From NCBI GenBank assembly GCA_028278625.1, contig JANQDY010000213.1, positions 1 through 35,767 of the forward strand: 35,767 nt of DNA. Direction: 5' to 3'. Both the position numbers and the translations under genes were made by a program. The notes below the pieces were generated by a model. It was not told where the DNA came from. It saw only the letters and a list, made by a program, of their open reading frames with translations, and did not search any database. Origin of the DNA: Thermodesulfobacteriota bacterium. GTDB taxonomy: Bacteria > Desulfobacterota > DSM-4660 > Desulfatiglandales > Desulfatiglandaceae. Numbering within the stretch: the stretch's first letter is position 1; each line of letters begins with the position of its first letter. Positions 1 to 8,335 of this stretch are shown piece after piece.

Positions 1-2338
1 AGGCTTCAGCCTGCTCTTGGCTGATGAGTTCGCTAAAGCCGGTACACAGAATAACGGGAATGTCGGGCTTGATGCGAAATATTCTTTCAGTCAGTTCCAG
101 GCCGGTCAGATCGGGCATGGTGAAATCCGTCAGAACCAAATCGAACTGATCCGGGTTTTCTGAAAAAGACTTTAAAGCTTCAAGGGGATTTTTAAAGCAT
201 GTCACCCTGTAACCCAGTCTTTCGAGCATGATTTTGTTTATTTTCAAAATAGGCGGTTCATCATCTACAACAAGAATTCGTTCATGCCCCTTTGGGATGA
301 TGTCTCTCCCTTTATCGGCGATATCCGATGCTTCAATGTCGATTTTCGGGAAATGGACTTGAATGCTCGTCCCTTTCCCTTTCTCACTGTAAACCTTTAT
401 TCGGCCCCCGAAGTTTTTCACAATACCATGCACTACCGACAGACCCAGACCGGTCCCTTCTCCCTTCGGCTTGGTGGTGAAATATGGGTTGAACATCATT
501 TCCATTGTCGCCGGATCCATTCCATGACCGGTATCCGAGACTTCAAGTCGTATGTATCGGCCGATGTCCAAATCAAGATTCCCAAAAGTAATATCATCTT
601 TTGTGATCTTGATGTCCGACAGGCTCAAACCGATAATGCCACTTTTTCCTCCCATGGCATGATATGAATTTGTGCAGAGGTTCATGACGATTTGATGAAG
701 TTGCGTGGGATCGGCAAGGATTCGCCCGCAGTCCGTCTGCACCTGGCTCTTGATTTCTATGGTGGATGGAATGGAAGCACGCAGGAGTTTCAACGCTTCT
801 TTCACCACAAGATGGGGTTGGACAGGTCTCATCTTCTGTTCGGTCTGGCGACTGAACAGAAGAATTTGTTTCACCAGGTCTTTGGCCCGAGCAGTGGCAT
901 TCAGAACCTCTTCCAACATGTGATAGGCGCCTTTGTCGTCTTTCAAATCATCCTTCAACAGCTCCGAATATCCAAAAATAGCGGACAGGATATTGTTGAA
1001 ATCATGGGCAATCCCCCCTGCCAGCGTGCCGATGGCCTCCATTTTTTGGGCTTGGCGAAGTTGGAATTCCAGTTCCCCGTGTTCCTTTTCGGTCTGTTTG
1101 CGATGGGTGATATCCCTTGAAATTCCAAGAAGATGTTTTGGCTGTCGGTTTTCGTCCAATAAGGGGACCTTTATGGTATGAAGTGTTCTCTCACCCCTGT
1201 ATTTGGTTTGTATTGTTTCCTCCCCTATATCGACCAACTTCCCCTTCTGCAATACTTCCCGGTCTTTCGCCGTGAAGAAATCCGATTCCTCTTTCGGAAA
1301 AAAATCATAGTCGCTCTTACCAATCATCTCTTCTCTGGAGTAACCGATCAGATCCTCCCCCGCTTTGTTGAAACGCACGAAATTAAGTGTCTTTGCATCT
1401 TTGACGAAGATCATGTCGGGAATGTTCTCCACGATTGCGGTGAGCAGCTTTTCGCTCGCTTTCAGTTTTTCTTCCCACATCTTGCGGTCGGTAATGTCCC
1501 TGACACTCCCCTGAAAGACAAAATCTCTGCCATAGCAGTTTTCAAGTTTCGTGATATTGATTTCAACCGGAATCTCATCCCCGTTCATGGACCGCAAAAC
1601 AGCCTCAAACAGATCGACGTCTTCCCCCTGCTGCATCTTTTTTATTCGCCCTTCCGTGAATGCGTTGGGTGTTGAGGGAAAGATTTCCTCCAGTTTCAGG
1701 GACAGGAGTTCATCTTCCCTTCTTTGGGTGAATCTCTGGAACTGCCGATTGAAGTCCAGAATTTCTGTCTGTTCTGAAAATATGCAGATGCCGTCCCTGG
1801 AAAACTCAAACAGGCAGCGGTACTTTTGCTCACTTTGCACTAAGGCCTCGTGCTCAGCTTCCAGTTCCTTCACCTTCTTTTCAAGTTTTCGGCTGATGCT
1901 CTCCGCGTACATGGACGTGAGTTCTTCCTTACTCTTTGACGGTTGACCAGATGAGGGAATCATCTCTTCTTTGTGTTTTTCCAAAACTTCCGCTATCATT
2001 TCCAGCAACCGCTCAATTTCCATGGGCTTGACGATAAACCTTTCACCCCCCAGGGCCATGGCAAGCAGCTCGTCTTTCCGGTCCAAAAAAGTCGCCGTAT
2101 AAAAGAGGAATGGAATGGTTCGAAGCTGTTCATCCGCCTTCATTCTTCGACAAAGCTCAAATCCATCCATCTCCGGCATCATGATGTCCGAGATTACCAA
2201 GTCCGTTTTCGATTCCCGCAGGATTTCAAGGGCCTCCGCGCCGTTCACGGCGGAAAGCACCGTATACCCTTCTTTTTGCAGCCTTCTTTCCAAAAAGATC
2301 CTGGAATCGTTCTCGTCTTCGACAATGAGGATCTTCAT
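1..2338 (-). CDS. Hybrid histidine kinase REC-PAS-PAS-HisKA-HATPase-REC, 3' end cut by window edge
   Basis: Soluble hybrid sensor kinase; 779 codons are visible and the frame is still open at base 1. Domains in order: an N-terminal receiver (about 1-120, MKILIVEDEN with the acceptor Asp in VISDIMMP), a coiled-coil linker rich in Glu/Lys (about 125-165), two PAS domains (about 165-285 and 290-410, each closed by a DIT-type motif), HisKA with H445 in GGIAHDFNNI, an HATPase with DTGHGM and GEGTGLGL, and a second receiver (from about 690, VLTDFTMP). Only the last helices of that receiver should lie outside the window. No membrane segment is seen, so it is cytoplasmic. The ATG at 2338 follows GGGGAAAG at proper spacing and lies 13 bp after the truncated receiver gene, so the two are probably co-transcribed with the kinase upstream. 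The N-terminal receiver suggests that it accepts phosphate from another kinase, perhaps that neighbour (inference). Confidence 0.93.
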   Translation of the reverse strand, partial: MKILIVEDENDSRIFLERRLQKEGYTVLSAVNGAEALEILRESKTDLVISDIMMPEMDGFELCRRMKADEQLRTIPFLFYTATFLDRKDELLAMALGGERFIVKPMEIERLLEMIAEVLEKHKEEMIPSSGQPSKSKEELTSMYAESISRKLEKKVKELEAEHEALVQSEQKYRCLFEFSRDGICIFSEQTEILDFNRQFQRFTQRREDELLSLKLEEIFPSTPNAFTEGRIKKMQQGEDVDLFEAVLRSMNGDEIPVEINITKLENCYGRDFVFQGSVRDITDRKMWEEKLKASEKLLTAIVENIPDMIFVKDAKTLNFVRFNKAGEDLIGYSREEMIGKSDYDFFPKEESDFFTAKDREVLQKGKLVDIGEETIQTKYRGERTLHTIKVPLLDENRQPKHLLGISRDITHRKQTEKEHGELEFQLRQAQKMEAIGTLAGGIAHDFNNILSAIFGYSELLKDDLKDDKGAYHMLEEVLNATARAKDLVKQILLFSRQTEQKMRPVQPHLVVKEALKLLRASIPSTIEIKSQVQTDCGRILADPTQLHQIVMNLCTNSYHAMGGKSGIIGLSLSDIKITKDDITFGNLDLDIGRYIRLEVSDTGHGMDPATMEMMFNPYFTTKPKGEGTGLGLSVVHGIVKNFGGRIKVYSEKGKGTSIQVHFPKIDIEASDIADKGRDIIPKGHERILVVDDEPPILKINKIMLERLGYRVTCFKNPLEALKSFSENPDQFDLVLTDFTMPDLTGLELTERIFRIKPDIPVILCTGFSELISQEQAEA

Positions 2339-2351
2339 CAGCTTTCCCCGG

Positions 2352-2558
2352 TTAATTCTTTATCTGCTGAATGACGATTTTTGGATTAATGGGCTTTTCC
2401 AAATAGCCGTCACAACCCACGACCAGAAGCCTTTCCCGGTCGCCGGCCATGGCAAAGGAGGTCACGGCCTCAAGGGTCTGGTATCCGGTCTTTTTTAGAT
2501 GCCGTGTAATCAGGACCATATTGTCTTCATTGTCTTCAATGAGCAATGCTCTCTTCAT
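2352..2558 (-). CDS. Truncated receiver-domain protein lacking the phospho-acceptor region
   Basis: A 68-residue protein clearly derived from a single-domain response regulator of about 120 residues. Residues 1-33 match the receiver start (MKRALLIEDNED, acidic pair E8/D9, helix 1, then GYQTLEAVT). Residues 31-68 match the receiver end (VTSFAMAGDRE, then GCDGYLEKPI with conserved Lys55). The middle, about 50 residues holding helix 2, the Asp on strand 3 and helix 3, is absent. The join lies at AVT (about 2460-2468); the same AVT is expected at both ends of the missing part (end of strand 2 and end of strand 4), so an in-frame deletion between short repeats is the likely cause. The start chosen (ATG 2558, after AGAGGCGAAG) overlaps the 3' end of the upstream kinase by 23 bp. 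It cannot act as a normal phosphorylated receiver. It may be a relic, although the frame has stayed open. Confidence 0.75.
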   Translation of the reverse strand: MKRALLIEDNEDNMVLITRHLKKTGYQTLEAVTSFAMAGDRERLLVVGCDGYLEKPINPKIVIQQIKN

Positions 2559-5256
2559 CTTCTTCGCCTCTTTCTGATTGTGGGACGCCATCAATGTTCT
2601 TTGGAATTGTGATGGTAAAGGTACTCCCCTTTCCTTCCTCGCTTTCAGCCGTAACCCGGCCGCCCAGAATTTCAACGGCGATCTTTTTGGTGAGGTAGAG
2701 TCCCAGCCCGGTGCCGCCGGCCTTCACCCTCAAGTGAGACTCAAAACGTTCAAAGGCCTCAAAAAGCTTGGGCAAGTCTTTGGCCGCAATGCCGATGCCC
2801 GTGTCCCTGACCGATATCCCCACCGTGTCTCCCGACTCCCATGCCTTCAGAACAACCGTGCCTTTTTCGCTGTATTTTACGGAATTGCTTAATAAGTTCA
2901 GCAGACACTGGAGGAGACGCTTTCTGTCGGTATGAAGCCGGATCTGGTCGGGCATTTGGAGTTCGAGTTGCAGGCCTTTTTCCGCCAACTGGTGTTGGAA
3001 CGTGCCGACGGCCTCCTCGACGATTCCTGATAATAGTAAGTTTTCAGGGAAGTTGTCCACTCTGCCCGCTTCAATCTTGGATATGTCGATGACATCGGTG
3101 ATGAGATCCAGAAGGTGTTTGGCCGCCCTATAAACCCTACTGAGATTGTCTTTTTGCTCCTCGTTTAAGTCACCGGAGAGTTCGTCAAGGGTCATGCCCG
3201 TAAACCCGATGATGGAATTGAGCGGCGTGCGCAGCTCGTGGCTCATGGAGGCGATGAACATGCTCTTGAGCTTGTCCAGTTCCATCAATTTCTCATTGGC
3301 CCGTTCGGCCTCTTCCTTGGCGGCCTTCAATTCCATTTCCGCCCGTTTTCGTTCGGTAATATCGGTAAAGGTTACCACCAGTCCGCCATCCGGCAGGATG
3401 TTGCTGCGCACATCGAACTTACGGCCATCACCAAAAGAGACATCGGGAATGAGGTCGCCCGCCCACAAACGGTCCAATCGCTCGGTCGCCAGTTTCGCCG
3501 GGTCACCCGGACCGTAGGCGCCGCTTTTGGCCAGGTGGAGAGCGGCAGGGTAGACATCTCCTCCTTTCCGCAGCAAATCCCCCTCCGGGATATCTATGAT
3601 TTGGGGGAAGTGTTTGTTCCAGGTGACGAAGCGCCGGTCGGCATCGTACAAGACGACGGCCTGATCGATATTGTCAAGAATCTCCTGCAGCAGGGCCCTT
3701 TGCGCCGACAACTCGGTGTTCGCCCGCTTCCGTTCCGTGATATCCTGAATAAAGGCGATGAAATACTCCTCCCCTTCATAACTCAAGGATCTGGCGGAGA
3801 TCCCCACAGGGAATTGTGTTCCGTCTTTCCGTTTCCACATGGATTCAAATGTCATCTGGCCTTTCCGCTTCAGCTCTTCCCGCAAAGCCGGCCAGGCATC
3901 CTGATGATAAACCGGGTCAAAGTCAAAGACCGACAGAGTGAGCATCTCTTCCCGGCTGTATCCCAACAGCCGGCAGACCTGTTCGTTCACATAGACCATG
4001 GCGGCCGTATCGGACCGCAACCATTCAATGGCATCCGGTGCATTATCAAAAGCAAATTTCGAAAAATCCAGCTCCCGGGTGCGCTGTTTAACACGCTCTT
4101 CCAACTCTCTATTGAAACGAAGCAATTCCTCGTCAAAGCGCTTTTTCCTGACGGTGCTCCAGATGCTCTCGGTCAAAATTGAAAGCATGTCGATATCGTA
4201 TTGGTTATAGTTTTCCGGTTTATTGCCAACCCCGATGACCGCCACGATCTTCTCATCCTCGAAAATCGGCACGGCCATTTCCCGCACAACCGGGACATGC
4301 CCGTCAGGGAGTCCGTTTTTGTGTGGAAGCCCCGCGTAATCATTGTGAATAATTGGCCGGCGCTGGCGGATGCAGTCCACCCAGACCCCTGCCTTTTCAA
4401 TGGGGTAATGTCTGTCGGCCTCTTCCATCGAACAGATTTTAAGCGTGTCACGGGACCAGCACTGCAAAGAGAGGGTTTCTTCATCGGGATTTACAAAATG
4501 AAAATAACCGATTGCACTTTCGGTTAACGAAACCCCATCCTCCAACCCGGCAGCAATAATTTCATCTTGTGACGACTGCTCCGTCAACCGGGTCAATCGG
4601 AGAGAGGCTCTGCGCGCTTCCTCCACCTTTTTGCGGTCAGTAACATCATGCCCCTCAGCGATGAGGAAGGCAACATTCCCCTTATCATCAAAAAGAGATT
4701 TCACTGAAAAATCCACATAACAGCGCTTCCCCTCTGACGTAAGGTGATCTGCCTCAAATTGGTCAGGTTCGCCCCTTGATGCCTTTTCAATTGCTTTGCG
4801 TAATCTTTGCTGCAATTTGGGTGAATGGGACCACCATTTTGTTTCCCAAAATCGCATACCTAGCACATCGGATTTACACAATCCGGAGAAATCAAGTGCG
4901 GCGTTATTTAGATCGACGATGGTTCCATCGGTTTTTAACAATCCCATCAATTGGAACGTCTGATCGAATATGGCTTTTGCTTTCTGTTCGCTCGTGCGAA
5001 GCGCCTGTTCAGACTTAGATAAGCGTGCAAGGTTTCGATCGATCAAGTAATATAACAGAATTGCCGTCCCTAGGACATAAAACCAGCCCTTGGCTGTTTG
5101 TATCAATAGTAATGTATCTGGTCCGGTAACGAAAAATGACACCAGCCGGTCCGAAAAAAGAATCCATAAGGCCCCAATAAAGCAATAAATGCCCGCTATT
5201 CTAAAAGCCGGATGCTTTTCCATTTTCATGCCTTTTTCTATTTTTTTGGTTTGCAC
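2536..5256 (-). CDS. Membrane histidine kinase: 2 TM, PAS, GAF, PAS, PAS, HisKA, HATPase
   Basis: Sensor kinase of 906 residues. Two hydrophobic helices (about 18-42 and 52-72) carry an LWILFSD motif between them, the same short membrane module as in the kinase at 18272-20089. PAS 1 is at about 90-210. A GAF domain follows (about 222-375, with HNDYAGLPHKNGLPDGHVP), closely similar to the one in the kinase at 21536-24082. PAS 2 is at about 400-515 and a PAS_7-like domain at about 525-635 (VVLYDADRRFVTWN). After a coiled coil comes HisKA with H673 in MSHELRTPLN, then an HATPase with N-box NLLSNSVKYS, DTGIGI and GGTGLGL. It has no receiver of its own; the small receiver gene overlapping its 3' end would be the natural partner but is truncated. 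Start: GTG 5256 has a good AGGTGA upstream; ATG 5229 or ATG 5223 (after AAAAGG) are alternatives that leave the domains unchanged. Confidence 0.92.
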   Translation of the reverse strand: MQTKKIEKGMKMEKHPAFRIAGIYCFIGALWILFSDRLVSFFVTGPDTLLLIQTAKGWFYVLGTAILLYYLIDRNLARLSKSEQALRTSEQKAKAIFDQTFQLMGLLKTDGTIVDLNNAALDFSGLCKSDVLGMRFWETKWWSHSPKLQQRLRKAIEKASRGEPDQFEADHLTSEGKRCYVDFSVKSLFDDKGNVAFLIAEGHDVTDRKKVEEARRASLRLTRLTEQSSQDEIIAAGLEDGVSLTESAIGYFHFVNPDEETLSLQCWSRDTLKICSMEEADRHYPIEKAGVWVDCIRQRRPIIHNDYAGLPHKNGLPDGHVPVVREMAVPIFEDEKIVAVIGVGNKPENYNQYDIDMLSILTESIWSTVRKKRFDEELLRFNRELEERVKQRTRELDFSKFAFDNAPDAIEWLRSDTAAMVYVNEQVCRLLGYSREEMLTLSVFDFDPVYHQDAWPALREELKRKGQMTFESMWKRKDGTQFPVGISARSLSYEGEEYFIAFIQDITERKRANTELSAQRALLQEILDNIDQAVVLYDADRRFVTWNKHFPQIIDIPEGDLLRKGGDVYPAALHLAKSGAYGPGDPAKLATERLDRLWAGDLIPDVSFGDGRKFDVRSNILPDGGLVVTFTDITERKRAEMELKAAKEEAERANEKLMELDKLKSMFIASMSHELRTPLNSIIGFTGMTLDELSGDLNEEQKDNLSRVYRAAKHLLDLITDVIDISKIEAGRVDNFPENLLLSGIVEEAVGTFQHQLAEKGLQLELQMPDQIRLHTDRKRLLQCLLNLLSNSVKYSEKGTVVLKAWESGDTVGISVRDTGIGIAAKDLPKLFEAFERFESHLRVKAGGTGLGLYLTKKIAVEILGGRVTAESEEGKGSTFTITIPKNIDGVPQSERGEEDEESIAH

Positions 5257-5474
5257 GACATTCTCACCTGGACGGAAAAGTTGCGTATGAAAAGACTAAT
5301 TTGACTTCGCAACTTCTTTAGGAACACGGGCCACGAGATTTCGGTTCCATATTCTTCGCTTGATAGCGTGCATGAGATTCGATGGCGTTTTTTCGTTGTA
5401 GGTGTCGTTGTTCCAATAACGCTGCCTTTTTGTCCAGCACAACCGGCTTTTCAATTTTCCAGCATCCGAAACCG
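5257..5474. other. Intergenic stretch between kinase and HD-GYP gene
   Basis: 218 bp without an assignable gene. On the minus strand two frames stay open for roughly 45 codons each and read like protein (for example KAALLEQRHLQRKNAIES in one frame and RYWNNDTYNEKTPSNLMHA in another), but neither has a start with a ribosome site and I recognise neither. It could be the worn remnant of a small gene. A 6-bp inverted repeat GTTGCG/CGCAAC (about 5280-5313) lies near the kinase start. No convincing sigma70 or sigma54 promoter was found. Confidence 0.35.
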
Positions 5475-5990
5475 TTAGCTGTATCGGGTCTTTCCCAACA
5501 GACTTAGGCAGAAATTTTTAAATATGTCTTTGTCGAACTTACCTTCCCTTAATATTTCATCTTGAACGATTTTCAGCGCCTCAAACGGTTCTCTCCTTTT
5601 TCTGTGTTTTTTTTCCGTGTTGATTAGATCCTCAAAACAATCGGCGATGCCGATTAAGCGGCCTTCAAAGGATACATCCGATATCCCTTTTGGATAGCCT
5701 TTACCGTCGAGACGTTCATGATGTTCAAGGACACCTTTGGCAACGGATAAATCTATTTGAATGCTTTCCCGGATCATTTTATGTCCCAATTCCACATGTT
5801 TCTTATATTCGCGAAATTCCTGATCCGTCAGTTTTCTATCCGCCTCGGCAATCTGTTTAGGGATCCCTGTTAAACCGATATCGTGCAACAGGGCCCCAAG
5901 GCTCAGTCTTTTGGTGGCGGTTTCAGATAATTCGTTGAAAACACCATAATTCAGCACAAGAAGCATTACGTTTACGGAATGTTCAGCCAA
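5475..5990 (-). CDS. HD-GYP phosphodiesterase domain, downstream half of an interrupted gene
   Basis: The catalytic part of an HD-GYP protein, the family that hydrolyses cyclic-di-GMP. Visible motifs: the first His in AEHSVNVM, HD in LLHDIGLTGIPK, a His in KKHVELGHKMI, then HHERLDGKGYP (the HHExxDGxGYP signature) and GIADCFEDLI. All metal ligands expected of the family appear present. The only start in this open stretch is TTG 5990, which falls inside the first conserved helix (LAEHSVNV) and would clip the domain. Upstream of it the same frame continues to encode plausible domain sequence (TSKLLRSIADFQSGGTS) back to the TAA at 6045-6047 that ends the 120-residue frame, which is in register. 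The simplest reading is one gene of about 310 residues broken by one nonsense codon. Whether this half is translated alone (TTG restart) or by readthrough is unknown. Confidence 0.72.
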   Translation of the reverse strand: MAEHSVNVMLLVLNYGVFNELSETATKRLSLGALLHDIGLTGIPKQIAEADRKLTDQEFREYKKHVELGHKMIRESIQIDLSVAKGVLEHHERLDGKGYPKGISDVSFEGRLIGIADCFEDLINTEKKHRKRREPFEALKIVQDEILREGKFDKDIFKNFCLSLLGKTRYS

Positions 5991-6044
5991 TGAAGTGCCG
6001 CCGGACTGAAAATCGGCGATACTTCTGAGCAGCTTGCTGGTATT

Positions 6045-6407
6045 TTAAAATTCCAGATAGATGATATCCAGTGTTTCCGGAAGGGTTTCGAGTTTATCAT
6101 CCAGGGGTTCTCGAAATGTTTCATCAACGATATCGCATAAAGCAGATTTAATGCTCAGCATATCGCCTGTTTTTATTCTTTGTTTCAGCTTCCCCTTGAG
6201 TTGGCTTCTAAGCTCCCTGTATGCACTCCGTCTCATATGCTCAGGGATATAAAAATCCGGAAGCACCTCTCCCTTAAAACTGTTTGGGTGGATTTCGGTG
6301 TCCTCCGATTTGTACAGAACATATTTTCCCTTATCGTTTTTGATATATAGGGGTGTTTCCACATAATGAAAGATTTGAGACTTTTTGATAGCAATGAACT
6401 TGGCCAT
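6045..6407 (-). CDS. N-terminal half of the interrupted HD-GYP protein
   Basis: A 120-residue product beginning MAKFIAIKKSQIF and ending in YLEF before TAA. It resembles the poorly conserved N-terminal regulatory region found ahead of many HD-GYP domains (a small beta-rich part with YIKNDKGKYVLYKSEDTEI, then a helical linker with AYRELRSQLKGKLKQRI). It has no catalytic motif. Its frame is the same as that of the HD-GYP half at 5475-5990, separated only by the TAA and 18 sense codons, which is why I treat the two as pieces of one gene. The start ATG 6407 has no good Shine-Dalgarno sequence, and no earlier start is seen in frame. Function alone: unknown. Confidence 0.6.
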   Translation of the reverse strand: MAKFIAIKKSQIFHYVETPLYIKNDKGKYVLYKSEDTEIHPNSFKGEVLPDFYIPEHMRRSAYRELRSQLKGKLKQRIKTGDMLSIKSALCDIVDETFREPLDDKLETLPETLDIIYLEF

Positions 6408-6479
6408 AGGATTGTTTGTGATGCAACGTTCGGTTTCCGGTTATGCCCTAACCGTATTACCTTGTTGTATGCCGCTAAC

Positions 6480-6499
6480 ACTTCGCAGAACGCCGAAGT
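6480..6499. other. Small inverted repeat between hybrid kinase and HD-GYP gene
   Basis: ACTTCG and CGAAGT form a 6-bp perfect dyad with an 8-base loop inside the 158-bp gap at 6408-6565. No T-run follows on the minus strand, so it is a weak terminator candidate at best; it could also be an operator. Nothing else recognisable lies in this gap. Confidence 0.25.
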
Positions 6500-6565
6500 T
6501 CCGTGACATGATGGTCCAGAGGGCCGCAGGTCCCACCCATCGCCATCATCCTGGTGTTTGAAGAA

Positions 6566-8335
6566 TCATTTCTCCAATTCTTCCTTGACCGCCAGAGCGA
6601 ACCTCGCCAAGGTATAGGGTTTTCTGATGTATCTCCCGGCCCCTAATTCCTGTGTTGTTTCAACCGCTTTTGTTTTTGTGTAGCCACTTGCCATAATCGC
6701 CTTCTGCCTGGGATGAATTTCGATGATTTGCCGATACGTCTCATATCCATCGATACCCCTGGGCATCACCATATCCAACACCACCAGATCCACCGAGTGT
6801 TTCTTGAGATGCAAAACGGCCTCTTCGCCGCTCGCAACCGACCAAGGCCTGTATCCGAGTTTGCGCAACATGCCGACGGCAATTTGCCTTTGGGCTTCCT
6901 CATCATCCACCACCAGAATCATCTGCCCGTTCCCCATGAATTCCGCCGAAAACAGTTCCTCTTTGTCATCGGCGATGGGTTCCCGTGTTGCGGGAAAGTA
7001 AATGCCAAAGGCTGTCCCTTTGTCATCGCTTGTCACATCAATGTATCCGCCGTGATCCTGAACCGTGTTCCATACAACGGCCAGGCCCAATCCCGTGCCG
7101 CTGCGACCCATGACTTTCGTGCTGTAGAAGGGCTCGAAGATCCGTTCCATCTCTTCAGGAGACATTCCGGATCCGTTGTCCGAAACGCGAAGAACCACAT
7201 ATTCCCCTTTCCGAACCTCCTCATATCCTTTCAGCCCTTCATCGAGATAGATGTTTTCAGTGAAAATGTTCACCTGACCACGTTCTTTTACGGCTTCCGC
7301 CGCATTGGTGACCAGGTTCATAAGGCATTTTCTGATGTGATCCGAGGACCCGTATACATTGAAAAGCCGGGGGTCCAGAGTCGCGCCGAAAACAACTCGT
7401 TGTGGTTCTCTTTCGAGTCTCTGATGTTCAGGCGATTTCAGATATTCAGATACAATGGTATTGAGGTTGAAAACCTTTTTTTCAGTGGCGATCCCTCTGG
7501 CGATGGTTAGGAGATCCGAAACCACGTGGGCAGCCCGTAGGCCCGATTCCTGAATGGTCTTGATGGGTTTTCGTAAGATACTGTCTGCGGGCAAATCCAT
7601 CAGTATCAAATCAGGGTAGCTCACAATGCCTGAAAGAATGTTGTTCAGATCGTGGGCCACCCCACCCGCCAAGAGGCCCACGGCTTCCATCTTTTTGGCC
7701 CTGGCAAGCCTTTTTTCACTTTCAATGAGTTTCTGGTTCAAATCCGCCAGGGCCGCTTCTGCCCGAAGCTTTTCCTCGAGATCGGCTGATCTCTTTACCA
7801 GCTCGAGCTTTTCAAAGGCCTGCGACGCCAGCATTGAAAAACGACGGGCCAGGCTCAGGTGCTGACGGGAGAAATGACCGCGACGGGAGTGGGTGAATGT
7901 GAAAATGGCCTCACGCCCAGGGGAACCGATGGGAAAGTGGAGGGCCGAACCAACGGCCTCTCTCACGTTCAGCGGTTGGGAACGCCATTCATTCACCGAA
8001 CGGGTATCAAATACCGCTATGGATTCTCCCTTCATAACACGCCGGAACATGTCTTGGGGTTTCCATTGGGTTTCGATGAAAAGGGCATCGGAAGTGATTT
8101 GGGGCTTGAGCAGGCCGTCATCTTCCATGGTCAATACAAACGCCGCTTCAAAATCCAGCGCCTTTCCCATGACGTCAAAAAGACGACTGAACAGCTCCTG
8201 GGGGTCTTGGGTGAACACCAGCACGCGAAGCCCCTCCAAAAGCGTTTCCGCCATCCCTCGGAGTTGCGCCTCCCGTTTTCGGGCTTCCTCCAGGTTCAAC
8301 AATGCTTCACGCAGTTCTTCGGATACATCCATCAT
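6566..8335 (-). CDS. Hybrid histidine kinase GAF-like-HisKA-HATPase-REC, partner of the FIST protein
   Basis: Soluble hybrid kinase of 589 residues. An N-terminal coiled coil (about 1-30) and a GAF-like input domain (about 35-180, with LDFEAAFVLTMEDDG and EAVGSALHFPIGSPG) are followed by a second coiled coil. HisKA has H228 in LAGGVAHDLNNI, a variant with Leu where most neighbours have Phe. Then come an HATPase (NLVTNAAEAV, DNGSGM, GTGLGLAV) and a C-terminal receiver (about 470-589) with D521 in VVLDMVMP and IRKPY near the end. The ATG at 8335 is followed directly by a second ATG and lies right after the TAG of the FIST gene, with no gap, so the two are translationally coupled. FIST proteins are usually encoded beside a kinase that transmits their signal, which fits this pair. 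The receiver tail (LAVKEELEK) closely resembles the odd C-terminus of the chemoreceptor at 14008-15837. Confidence 0.92.
   Translation of the reverse strand: MMDVSEELREALLNLEEARKREAQLRGMAETLLEGLRVLVFTQDPQELFSRLFDVMGKALDFEAAFVLTMEDDGLLKPQITSDALFIETQWKPQDMFRRVMKGESIAVFDTRSVNEWRSQPLNVREAVGSALHFPIGSPGREAIFTFTHSRRGHFSRQHLSLARRFSMLASQAFEKLELVKRSADLEEKLRAEAALADLNQKLIESEKRLARAKKMEAVGLLAGGVAHDLNNILSGIVSYPDLILMDLPADSILRKPIKTIQESGLRAAHVVSDLLTIARGIATEKKVFNLNTIVSEYLKSPEHQRLEREPQRVVFGATLDPRLFNVYGSSDHIRKCLMNLVTNAAEAVKERGQVNIFTENIYLDEGLKGYEEVRKGEYVVLRVSDNGSGMSPEEMERIFEPFYSTKVMGRSGTGLGLAVVWNTVQDHGGYIDVTSDDKGTAFGIYFPATREPIADDKEELFSAEFMGNGQMILVVDDEEAQRQIAVGMLRKLGYRPWSVASGEEAVLHLKKHSVDLVVLDMVMPRGIDGYETYRQIIEIHPRQKAIMASGYTKTKAVETTQELGAGRYIRKPYTLARFALAVKEELEK

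Noticed and set aside
3238..4182. Long plus-strand open frame (314 codons) opposite the membrane kinase
   Set aside because: It is antisense to a well-defined kinase gene with intact motifs, has no recognisable domain and arises from the codon bias of the opposite strand. The same holds for the other plus-strand frames.
6408..6565. Integron-like attachment site suggested by GTTAGCGGC and GTTAGGGC
   Set aside because: No paired core sites in the right order and no integrase or cassette structure nearby.
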